Notes under the pieces: generated by a model | What the model saw: only the letters and a program-made list of their open reading frames with translations | Told to the model about the DNA's origin: nothing | The model's database searches: none | Made by a program: the position numbers and the translations under genes | In this document: piece by piece, positions 8,241 through 16,946 of the stretch | How the letters are laid out: each line of letters begins with the position of its first letter | Numbering within the stretch: the first letter of the stretch is position 1 | Origin: Actinomycetota bacterium | GTDB taxonomy: Bacteria > Actinomycetota > CADDZG01 > WHSQ01 | NCBI GenBank assembly: GCA_030447315.1 | Contig: JAUJPD010000001.1 | Coordinates: forward strand, 151,891 to 215,890 | DNA: 64,000 nucleotides | Direction of reading: 5' to 3'

Positions 8241-9866
8241 CTAATCAGCCTTGTTCTTCCCGCCGCGCTTGAACGCGCGCTTGCGGATCCGTTTCCATAC
8301 CAGTTGCTCTTCCGCATCGAGGCCGAGCAGCTTGAGGGCCACTATGTAGACCGTGCCTGCAACGCCGATCGCCACCACCTCCAACAGCGTGTCCTCCCTC
8401 GTGACCACGCGGGATGCGAACAGGACGGCCGCTGCTACCAGGGTGGCCGCGACCGGCTTGAAGAAGTTCCTGCCGAACGGCTGCACGCCTACGAGCAGCT
8501 TGGCCTCGACGACCCGCGCGATGTTGATGAACGCGGTGACTCCGAGGTCGACCGCTGCCATCCCGACGACTCCGTGATCGGGAACGACGAGGAAGCCGAG
8601 GCCGATGTAGAGCGCCACCGAGATGACGGAGTTGACGAAGTTGACCCCGGGCCGCCCCGTCATCGAGATCACGTAGCCGGTGGGACCGGTTCCGGTATAG
8701 AAGATGTTGCCGATCGCTAGGAGGACCACGACCGGAGCGGCGCCGGCCCCCTTGTCACCGGCGAAGAGGTCGACGAAGACGTCCGGCTCGAGGATGAGAG
8801 CCGCGAAGACCGGGAACGAGAAGGTCGCGATCCAACGGTTGATGGTCTTGTAGAGCGAGTCGAGACGCTCTATCTCTCCCTTCTCGTGCAGGTCGGAGAC
8901 AACCGGCGCCCAGATGTTGACGATGCCTCCTAGAAAGACGTTGCCCGGGCCCTGCAACGACAGCGCGATCGCGAACAGGCCGGCGGCCCTGTTCGTGCTG
9001 ATGATCCCCAGCAGCAGGATGCCGAGGCCGAGGGTCTGGATCCCCAGCAGCGAGGCCCCGGCCTGCGGCAACGCGAATCTCACGAGCGGCCCGGTCTCTG
9101 CTCTGGGGGCCGCGGCTCGTTCCTCCTCGGTCAACATGCGGCGCAAGAACCAAGCGGCCACACCGGCCGCTACGGCCATGCTGAACGTCAGGCTGACGAC
9201 GGCCCCCGCAACCTCGAAGCCGGCGAGGATGAGCGCTACCCCTAAGACGAAGCGAACCACCGGCTGCACGATGTTGCCCGCGGTCACCGAGGGAACCATC
9301 GTCTTGTAGGCCTGGGTCGAGTAGCGCAACACCTGGAGAAGAGCGAACAACGGCACGTAGGCGGCGCCGATCCGAAGCAGCGTGGCGAACTCCACATCCT
9401 GAGCCGCGTTCTCGCCGAACAAGGCGCCCACCGGCTCCGCCAACAACAGGAGAGCCAGGAACACCAGGATCGAGCCGAGGCCCGACCCCAGCAGGGAGAC
9501 CCGAAGGGTTCCTTTGACCGCGCCGTGATCGCCACGCGCCCGGGCGCTGGTGATGAAACGCATGGCCGCGTAGTTGAAGCCCGCTAGACCCAGCTGCGAT
9601 GCGTTCGCCAATATCTGCGAGATCTGCCTATAGAGACCGTACGCAGACGCCCCGAGTATCCGGGTGAAGATCGCGCCGAAGGCGAACGACAGCAACCGTT
9701 GGGCTACCTGGCCGGCGAGCTGGATCGAGCCGCCTGTGGCGATGACCTTGATGTCGGCGGCAGCCTCGGTCGAGAGCCCTTTCTCCTCCGGTTGGCTCAC
9801 GCCCTGTTCGCGACCGCGCTCGTTTCCGGGGCTCGGGGCGCCCTGGAGCCGGTCTTCCACGGCCAC
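8241..9866 (-). CDS. Oligosaccharide flippase / polysaccharide biosynthesis (MATE-fold) protein
   Basis: Polytopic; SIQLAGQVAQRLLSFAFGAIFTRILGASAYGLYRQISQIL...FNYAAMRFI. Start may be internal (overlap 9797-9866 with the upstream gene). Confidence 0.85.
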   Translation of the reverse strand: MAVEDRLQGAPSPGNERGREQGVSQPEEKGLSTEAAADIKVIATGGSIQLAGQVAQRLLSFAFGAIFTRILGASAYGLYRQISQILANASQLGLAGFNYAAMRFITSARARGDHGAVKGTLRVSLLGSGLGSILVFLALLLLAEPVGALFGENAAQDVEFATLLRIGAAYVPLFALLQVLRYSTQAYKTMVPSVTAGNIVQPVVRFVLGVALILAGFEVAGAVVSLTFSMAVAAGVAAWFLRRMLTEEERAAAPRAETGPLVRFALPQAGASLLGIQTLGLGILLLGIISTNRAAGLFAIALSLQGPGNVFLGGIVNIWAPVVSDLHEKGEIERLDSLYKTINRWIATFSFPVFAALILEPDVFVDLFAGDKGAGAAPVVVLLAIGNIFYTGTGPTGYVISMTGRPGVNFVNSVISVALYIGLGFLVVPDHGVVGMAAVDLGVTAFINIARVVEAKLLVGVQPFGRNFFKPVAATLVAAAVLFASRVVTREDTLLEVVAIGVAGTVYIVALKLLGLDAEEQLVWKRIRKRAFKRGGKNKAD

Positions 9867-11533
9867 AAGGAGCCGGGAAGGGCCGCCGGTCCGGCCATCG
9901 CGGCACCGAGCACGAGAGAGATGATCAGCGTGTAGATCGGCTCAACATAGAGGCTGAGGATCACCGCGTGGGCGGCCGCGATCACGACCGCGGCCGTAGC
10001 CAGAGTCGCGAACATCCGCTCGTCGTGTTCTCGCAGCCGGGCGGCAGCGCGTGCGTGCAGGCCCGCCACCACATACAGGGCCAGGATCATCAGAGCGCCC
10101 GGGATCCCGGTGCGGAACAGGTAGTTGAGGTAGGTGGAGTGCGTACCCGCGCGCGGGACGTAGCGGGTTCCCTCCTTGTTGGTACCGCTCTCGGTCCTCG
10201 GCTTCTCGGTGCCGTAGCCCAAGAGCGCGTATTGCGGGTTCTTCTTGACGATGTCGAAGGTGTCGCGATAGAGGTCGTCGCGCGTGTTGACGCTGGCCCC
10301 TCCGCCGGCGCGCCCCGTCAGCGGGTCGACCTTGTACTTGACGAGGAAAACCCCCGTGAGCACCAGGGCGGCCACCAGGTAGACGATGGCCACCGTCGCC
10401 TTCTGCCGCCTCGATATGGCGCCGTCGATCAAGAGGTAGACGATGCCGAGCGCGATCGCCACCCACGCTCCTCGAGCGAGAGAGAAAGCCGCTCCGAACA
10501 AACAAGCCGCCACCACGGCCCAGCCCCATCGTCGCCGCCTGCTCCAGACGAGGTAGTAGCCGAAGGGCAAGAGGGCCGCGCAGATCCCGGCATAGGTGAG
10601 CGCGTTGCGGGGGAAAGATCGCATGCGCGGGACCGTGTTGGCCGGCGCGAGACCGACGTTGTCGTACAGCAACCGCACCGGGATCGTCGACAACTGGCCA
10701 GCGAGGGCCCGGGCCGAGCCCTCGAAGCGAACGACGAGGCTGTTCTCGTAAGCCTGGAACTTGGGCTGGAAGACCTCGAAGGGCGGAAGCTCGGGGTTCT
10801 CCTTCGCCAGCGCGTTCACCTTTTCACGTAGCTCCAGCGAGCCCGCCTTCACCGATCGGGCGTACTTGATCATCCCGATGTTGTTGGGGAACGCGTCCAC
10901 GCCGTAGGCGGCCTCAACCCGGCCGCGCACCCCGCTGCTCTGGAGCGATTGGATGTCCACGCCGACCCACTGCAGGAAGACGGCCGCCGAGAGCAGCACG
11001 ATGAAACCACCGAGGGCCGAGGCCAGCTTGGTCCGCTCCTGCAGCGAAGCCATCCGGTCGACCACCGCCAGCGCCGCGCCGCTGGCCAGCACCTGGATCC
11101 CCAGCAGCAGCAAGAAGTGCTTGAAGTCGAGGGAGGTGATGACCAAGATCCCGAGCCCGGTCCACACGACGAGCCCGATCGGAAGCCAGATCCAGCGGCC
11201 ACCCCTCGGCAGCCTGCGCTCGCGGATGACACCGATCGCCCAGCGAACGACCACGGCCGCCCATCCAAGGAGGATCACCAACGGCAACATATCGACCAGC
11301 CAGCCAAAGACACCCATGTAGAGAGGCGAGACGAGTGCGTACGGGAGAGGCAGCACGATGGCGACCGCGACGGACGCCACCGAGAAGCTCCACAACGCTA
11401 CGAGGCCGCCGCCCAGGCTCTGCGTCGCCCAGCCGCCTATCCCGACCAGGGACGCAACGATCGCCGCTATCCACAGCAGGCGGGCCGCGCCGGGCGGCTG
11501 CGCTGACGGTAAGCGGTCCAGACGCTCGAGCAT
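9797..11533 (-). CDS. O-antigen ligase-like (Wzy/WaaL-type) membrane protein
   Basis: Polytopic 578 aa with large loop followed by RGAWVAIALGIVYLLI...LLGYGTEKPRTESGTNKEGTRYVPRAGTHSTYLNYLFRTGIPGALMILALYV, typical of O-antigen ligases (HSxYL/GIxG). Confidence 0.8.
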   Translation of the reverse strand: MLERLDRLPSAQPPGAARLLWIAAIVASLVGIGGWATQSLGGGLVALWSFSVASVAVAIVLPLPYALVSPLYMGVFGWLVDMLPLVILLGWAAVVVRWAIGVIRERRLPRGGRWIWLPIGLVVWTGLGILVITSLDFKHFLLLLGIQVLASGAALAVVDRMASLQERTKLASALGGFIVLLSAAVFLQWVGVDIQSLQSSGVRGRVEAAYGVDAFPNNIGMIKYARSVKAGSLELREKVNALAKENPELPPFEVFQPKFQAYENSLVVRFEGSARALAGQLSTIPVRLLYDNVGLAPANTVPRMRSFPRNALTYAGICAALLPFGYYLVWSRRRRWGWAVVAACLFGAAFSLARGAWVAIALGIVYLLIDGAISRRQKATVAIVYLVAALVLTGVFLVKYKVDPLTGRAGGGASVNTRDDLYRDTFDIVKKNPQYALLGYGTEKPRTESGTNKEGTRYVPRAGTHSTYLNYLFRTGIPGALMILALYVVAGLHARAAARLREHDERMFATLATAAVVIAAAHAVILSLYVEPIYTLIISLVLGAAMAGPAALPGSLWPWKTGSRAPRAPETSAVANRA

Positions 11534-11547
11534 GAGCCGAGCTCTGC

Positions 11548-13594
11548 TCAGGCGCGGACGGCGCGACCGCCGGACGTGAACGGAAGGCCGCGACCCGCAC
11601 CCACGCCCAGCAGAGACGCAAGCACCGCGGCCAGCACGACAGAGATGAGCGTCAACGGCAGCGAGAAGGGGCCCCGCGCCAGCGCGATGACGGCGATGCC
11701 GGCGAACGACAACAGCGCGGCCGACAGCGCCGGGACCATGCCGAGCGCCTCCGGTAGCTCACCGTCCGGAAGCAGGGCCTTGAACGCGATGAACCCGGGG
11801 ACAAGCAGCAACAGGAAGCCTCCAACGACACGAAGCAGATGCAGGATCGTGCCGTCGCTCTCGCCGTCAGAGGTTGGGCTCTCGATGAGGTTGCCGCCCT
11901 CGCCTACCTGCCCATCCGAAACCGTTACGACTTCACTCTCGGCGAGCGCCGCATCTGTAGCCGGAGCGTCCACGTTCGCTCCGGCCTTGTTGAACTGCGA
12001 CGCCAGGACCACGATCGGGTCTTTCCCGGAGCGCTGGATGCCTTTCTCGGCGTCCTCGAGGAGCGCCGGCGAGAGCTCGTCGTAGGTCTCGTTGCCTCGC
12101 TCGCTGGGCTGCCCCTGGAGGTAGTTGTCCAACGACCCGAGGTAGAGGTAGCCCTGGTCGATCATGCCGGTGGGCAACCCGTAGCGAGATGTGTTTCCCG
12201 TCAGCTTGGCGAACGCGTAGATCTGGAACGGCAGCGGCGGTTCGTCGTCGATCACGAAGACCACCGGCCGGTCCGGGTCCTGGGTGGCGAGATAGTCCCG
12301 CAGTGCCTCCATGTCTTGCTTCGTCTGGGGTTCGATCCATTGGTTGTTCGGGTTCGTCCAACCCGACAGCTTGAAGCCCGTGGTGAAGTTCGTCGCCAGG
12401 ATGAAGACGACGGCCAGAACTCCCAGCCAGGCCAGGGCGTTGATGCCTCCATGCCGGGCGCGGTCGATGAAGAAGCGCAGCGCGAAGTAAGCCCCGATCC
12501 CGACCAGCAGCACCCACGCGAGGGTGGTGTTGAAGAAGCGGTAATAGGTGTAGGCGACGCCGGCCAGGAACCCGAAGATGCCCACGAGCGGCGCCAGCCA
12601 TGCCACCGACACACGAGTGAGATCGTCCTCGCCCAGCCGGCGCCACGGCCTCCTTGCAAGCAGACCCACGAGGCCGATCACGAGCAAGGGGCCGTTCAGC
12701 AAGGGGCGCATGGCCTTGACCCACAGGATCAGGCGATCGAGGAAGAAATCCACGCCATAGGGCGGAAGGAGAGCGGCCTCGGCTAACGAGACCGAGCGGC
12801 CCCAGATGCCCACGGTCCATATGACGACGGTGAGGACGACGGATGCGAAGGCCGTGACGAGCATCGGCCCGTCGTCGCGCAGCACCGATCTCAGATCGAA
12901 GCGACGTATGACCAGGCGCAGCACGGCCATCAGGCCCAGAACGAGGCAGAAGATGACGAGCGTCGTGGGATGGGTGAGACCGCACAGCAACAAGAAGAGG
13001 CCGAGGATCAGGCGAGCCGGCCACGAGTCCCGCGAGGACGCCAGGAACGGAAGGGCCGCGGCCAGGAAGAACAGAACGAGGATGTTGTCGAGGTAACCGA
13101 CGAAGGGCGGCGTCAGCATCAGGCCTCCCGCCGCGAAGGCAACCGAGTGGAACATCAACGGATCCGGGCGTTGCCGGTACGAAGCCCGCCAACAACAGGG
13201 CGGTCAACACGGGAAGCCCGACCATCATGAAGGTGACCGACGAGAGCTGAGCAACCTCCGGGATCTGACGGAGGAACGCTCCCAGCACGGGAGCCGTGGC
13301 GCGATACCCCGCCGCGAACATCCCCTCCGCCCCCTCGACCGCGAGAAGATCTGCCGGCTTCTCGGTCATGAGCGCCTCGATCCGCCACGTATAGAAGGCC
13401 GGGTCTCGCGTCGGCGCCACCCGATCCTGATCCGACACGAACGGCCACGCGAACAACATCATCAGGATGAAGGCGGTCAGCAGGTAGGCCACGGGCCTGC
13501 CCAGGGCGCGATCCACCGGACTTATAGGTGTGCCGGGTGGCGTCGAGGCCGGGGCGCGCTTGGTCAAGGTGGAAGTAGCCATCGGTCGCAGCAT
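11548..13594 (-). CDS. Large polytopic membrane protein of the glycan locus, one frameshift
   Basis: ORF 11933..13594 supplies the N-terminus (to ...TALLLAGFVPATP) and ORF 11548..13158 continues as DPLMFHSVAFAAGGLMLTPPFVGYLDN. Junction near 13164-13168 (CCCGG) needs one base removed. Confidence 0.65.
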
Positions 13595-13620
13595 CCTAAC
13601 GGACGAGCCGGGCCCCCTCC

Positions 13621-13637
13621 GAGACCGACCGGTCTCG
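13621..13637. other. Short inverted repeat CGAGACC-gacc-GGTCTCG (13620-13637)
   Basis: Perfect 7-bp arms, 4-nt loop, in the 13595-13964 intergenic gap. Confidence 0.5.
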
Positions 13638-13697
13638 TGTCCCCTCGCCCCGTGCCCGCTCCGCCGAGCCGCCCCGACCCCTCCGTCGCTGTCCTCA

Positions 13698-13723
13698 CAA
13701 CTACTCGCTGAAGCGAGTAGTTG
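13698..13723. terminator. Perfect 12-bp inverted repeat CAACTACTCGCT-ga-AGCGAGTAGTTG, candidate terminator hairpin
   Basis: Directly read; lies downstream of the minus-strand gene ending at 13965. No clear U-tract, so terminator role is uncertain. Confidence 0.5.
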
Positions 13724-13964
13724 CTGCGGAGGCTCCTCCGGGATCGGACACGTCTCGCCGCCGCTCGTTGCGCTTGGAGCGGAGCCGGGCGAGCCGCCGG
13801 CGCCGGAGCGGGGCTCTGGAGGCGCACGGCGTCGATACCGAAGTGACCCTGTCGCCCTGCGCCGGGAGGAGCAGGCCCCCGCCGATCAGGCGGCGGCCGT
13901 CGCGCCGCCGCGGGCGGCGGTGGTCGACCGGCGGAGCGGACAGCGGGTGCCGGAGAGGCTCGGG

Positions 13965-15590
13965 TCAGTTGCAGGTGAGCGTCGGGAGCATCGCGGCCGG
14001 GATCGCCATCGCGAAGATGCGGTCCTGGGAGTCGAAGCGCCCGGTCCCCGAGAGCAGCATGTCGGGGCGCTGGGTGTTGTCGGCGAGCCGGTAGTCAGCG
14101 AGGAAGCGGGCGATCTCTTCGACGGTGACGCCTTCGGTCTCCATCGCCTCTTCGTCGAGAAAGACCTCGGTCGGCCACACCGCTTGGACCACGGGACCGA
14201 ACTCGGAGCGGATGTCGGCCTCGACCTCGAGCGGGTCGATCCCGTAGCCGTTGATGGCGGCGGCGTCGGGCTGTTGACCGTGGTCTGCGGTCACCACTAC
14301 CGCCCAGCGGCCCTCTCCCACCTCCCGGTCGAGGAACGACAGGATCTCGCCCAGCTGACGGTCCGTCTCCTCGAGGGAATCTCGGACCTCCTCCGAGGCC
14401 ATGTTGAAGTAGTGACCGACCCGGTCTATCTGCTTGAAGTTCGTAAAGAGGAGGTCTGTGATCTCGTCGTCGCCGTAACCGTCTTGCTCGATCATGTTCA
14501 TCATGGCGCGGGCGTGATACTGGATGAACGCGGGGGTCTCCTCCACACGGTCGGGCGTATCCAAGATGTCGTGCCCGCGCCAGGATCGATTGATCTCGCC
14601 GTCGGCGGCATCCAGCTCGTGGAGGTCCTCTGCGAGACCGTCCGTCTCTTCGACCGAAGGCGGCAATCGATAGTGGTCGGGGTTCGTGATCCACTCGTTC
14701 GTCTCTACGTCGAGCCACACCGCGTCGTCTTTGTCTCCGCCCTCTCTTTCGGCCCCCTTGCCGATCATCCCCAGGTGCCACGGCTCGTAGCCGACCATGC
14801 CGATGAGAGCATCGTTGCCGGTCTGCTCGTCCCAGCGTTCGGCGATGGTGGGAACCTGGAGGAAGCGCGACGACTCTCCGTTCAAAAAGGCGTCGACCAC
14901 CGCGCCTTCTTCATCGCGCACGGGCACACTGGTGATCCCATGCGTGTCGGGAAACACCCCGGTGCCGAGGGTCGAATGGACGGCGGGAGTAACCGACGGG
15001 TTGGAGCCGACGGTCGCGGCCGAGTAAGAGACGCCTTCATCCATGATGCGGGCCAGGTTCGGCCACGCCTCCGGCCACTGCTGAAGCGTGTTCCATCCGC
15101 CCCCGTCCCACACCATCGTGAGGATCAGCTTGGGAGCCGGGCGGCGCAGGAAATTGCCCGTGAAACGGGCCACCTCGTCGAGCGCTTGTCCGTCCTCGGT
15201 CCTGATAGAGCCGCGCAGCAATCTCGTGATGGTGGGGGCGATATCCGCCGTCGTCACCGCACGGCCTACCTCGCCTACAGGTTCGATCTGCCCGGGGCCG
15301 TAGAACACCAGAGGAACATCTTGCAGGTAGGCCCACGGCCCCGAGTGGCTCCACCCACCTCCGCCGCTGGCCAAGTAAGCCGGTTGTTCTGGAAGAAGAG
15401 CGATCTGTCCGGAACGGGGGCCGAAGTAACCGCGTTGTGTCCGCTCCAGGTACTCGGGCGGGAGCGAGCAGGCCTGAGCTTCGAAGGAGGGAAGCGCCCC
15501 CTCGCGATCGAACAACCCGAGGAAGCTCGCGCCGATGATCAGTGCGGCGGCGGCGGCCGCAACGACCAAGAGCTTGTTAGAGCGAAGCAC
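13965..15590 (-). CDS. AP-superfamily ectoenzyme, circularly permuted, paralog 2
   Basis: Signal/TM anchor; N-terminal RGYFGPRSGQIALLP...WSHSGPWAYLQDVPLVFYGPG...VTTADIAPTITRLL, then TMVWDGGGWNTLQQWPEAWP, SNPSVTPAVHSTLGTGVFPDTHGI, DRVGH, VTADHGQQP. Confidence 0.85.
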   Translation of the reverse strand: MLRSNKLLVVAAAAAALIIGASFLGLFDREGALPSFEAQACSLPPEYLERTQRGYFGPRSGQIALLPEQPAYLASGGGGWSHSGPWAYLQDVPLVFYGPGQIEPVGEVGRAVTTADIAPTITRLLRGSIRTEDGQALDEVARFTGNFLRRPAPKLILTMVWDGGGWNTLQQWPEAWPNLARIMDEGVSYSAATVGSNPSVTPAVHSTLGTGVFPDTHGITSVPVRDEEGAVVDAFLNGESSRFLQVPTIAERWDEQTGNDALIGMVGYEPWHLGMIGKGAEREGGDKDDAVWLDVETNEWITNPDHYRLPPSVEETDGLAEDLHELDAADGEINRSWRGHDILDTPDRVEETPAFIQYHARAMMNMIEQDGYGDDEITDLLFTNFKQIDRVGHYFNMASEEVRDSLEETDRQLGEILSFLDREVGEGRWAVVVTADHGQQPDAAAINGYGIDPLEVEADIRSEFGPVVQAVWPTEVFLDEEAMETEGVTVEEIARFLADYRLADNTQRPDMLLSGTGRFDSQDRIFAMAIPAAMLPTLTCN

Positions 15591-16881
15591 TCTTGACCGG
15601 TGTCGAGAGGAGCCCCGCGCGCTTGAACCAGTTGCCCAGCAGCGCCAGTCCGATCAAGAACACAACTCCCATGGATGCGATGAGCAGCCCACTGGTGTCC
15701 GCGTCGTAGAAGAGCTTCATGACGACGGCAGCCAGGACCCAGGCGAGGTTGTAGGCGATGTCATAGAGCGAGAAAGCCCGGCCCCTGAAGTCGTCGCCCA
15801 GCGATTCCTGCACCATCGTGTCCAGCGAGATCTTCCCCAGGAAGAACCCGAAGCCCAGGAAGAACGTCAACAGTGCGATCGACGCCTTCAGCTCGACTCC
15901 GCCGAGCGCCGCCACCGCCACACCGGCGACCGCGGACGCTCCGAGGACCAGCATCGCCGTGGTGCGGACGCGGTCGTGCAAGCGGGCGGCCAGCACGAAA
16001 CCGAGAACCGCTCCGGCCGCGCCTGCTCCGCCCGTCAGGATCAGCACCTCGAGGTCTTTGTCGGCGACCAGCTCTCTGGCCGCGAACCCCACCCCCACGA
16101 TCGTGAAGCTCCACAGGAAGCGAAGCCAGAAGTAGGTGCTGATGGCGACGGCCGCTTTGGGGGTGCGAGCCACCTCACTCACACCTGCGGCGATGCTCCT
16201 GGCGACCCGGCTGATCTCGTCGGCGAGACCGGAGGAGGGATGGGCCTCTCCGGCTCGCTTGATCGCCATCGCCATCAACGCGGCTGCTGCATAGACCACG
16301 CCACCCGCCAGCACGATCGGCCACGATGGCAGGAAGCTGGATGCCACGAACGCGACCCCTGCCGCCCCCAGCTGGAACAACGCACCTCCCAGCTGTGACA
16401 CCGCGTTCGCCTCCACCAGCGATGAGCCATCCAGCGTCATCGGAAGCGCCGCGGACTTGGTCGCGAGCACGACCCTGGTCCCCGCCAGCGTCAACATGAA
16501 GACTAAGAAGAGCACGATCGAGGGCAGGATCTCGGTGCCCAAGAGGCCACTTACAGGTTCGTCGGCCGTGGTCTGCACCCCCACGAACCCGATCAGCCCA
16601 ACGAAGCCCGCTCGCAAGATGTTGGACGTGAACAACAGCTTGCGGCGATCCCATCGGTCTATGACCACTCCGAGGACGGGGCTGATGATCGTGTAGGGGA
16701 CGAACAGGAACAGAACGATCGTGATGAGCTCGTCGACGCTGCTGGCGCTCTCGACGTCGAAACCCTTCTGACCGCCGAAGGCAACCGCTTTCGCCACCGC
16801 GGTCTGGAACAACCCGTCGCCCGCCTGCGCCAGGAACTGCACCCCCATCAGCAGCCCGAAGTCCCGGCGCGTGAAGATCAA
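15577..16881 (-). CDS. MFS transporter
   Basis: About 12 TM; FTRRDFGLLMGVQFLAQAGDGLFQTAV..., VIDRWDRRKLLFTSNILRAG typical MFS loop. Confidence 0.82.
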   Translation of the reverse strand: MIFTRRDFGLLMGVQFLAQAGDGLFQTAVAKAVAFGGQKGFDVESASSVDELITIVLFLFVPYTIISPVLGVVIDRWDRRKLLFTSNILRAGFVGLIGFVGVQTTADEPVSGLLGTEILPSIVLFLVFMLTLAGTRVVLATKSAALPMTLDGSSLVEANAVSQLGGALFQLGAAGVAFVASSFLPSWPIVLAGGVVYAAAALMAMAIKRAGEAHPSSGLADEISRVARSIAAGVSEVARTPKAAVAISTYFWLRFLWSFTIVGVGFAARELVADKDLEVLILTGGAGAAGAVLGFVLAARLHDRVRTTAMLVLGASAVAGVAVAALGGVELKASIALLTFFLGFGFFLGKISLDTMVQESLGDDFRGRAFSLYDIAYNLAWVLAAVVMKLFYDADTSGLLIASMGVVFLIGLALLGNWFKRAGLLSTPVKSASL

Positions 16882-16946
16882 GCCCCCGCTTGATCATGCA
16901 ACGCTTCCTCTCGGCCAACGGAACAGCCCACGCTTGATCATGCCCA

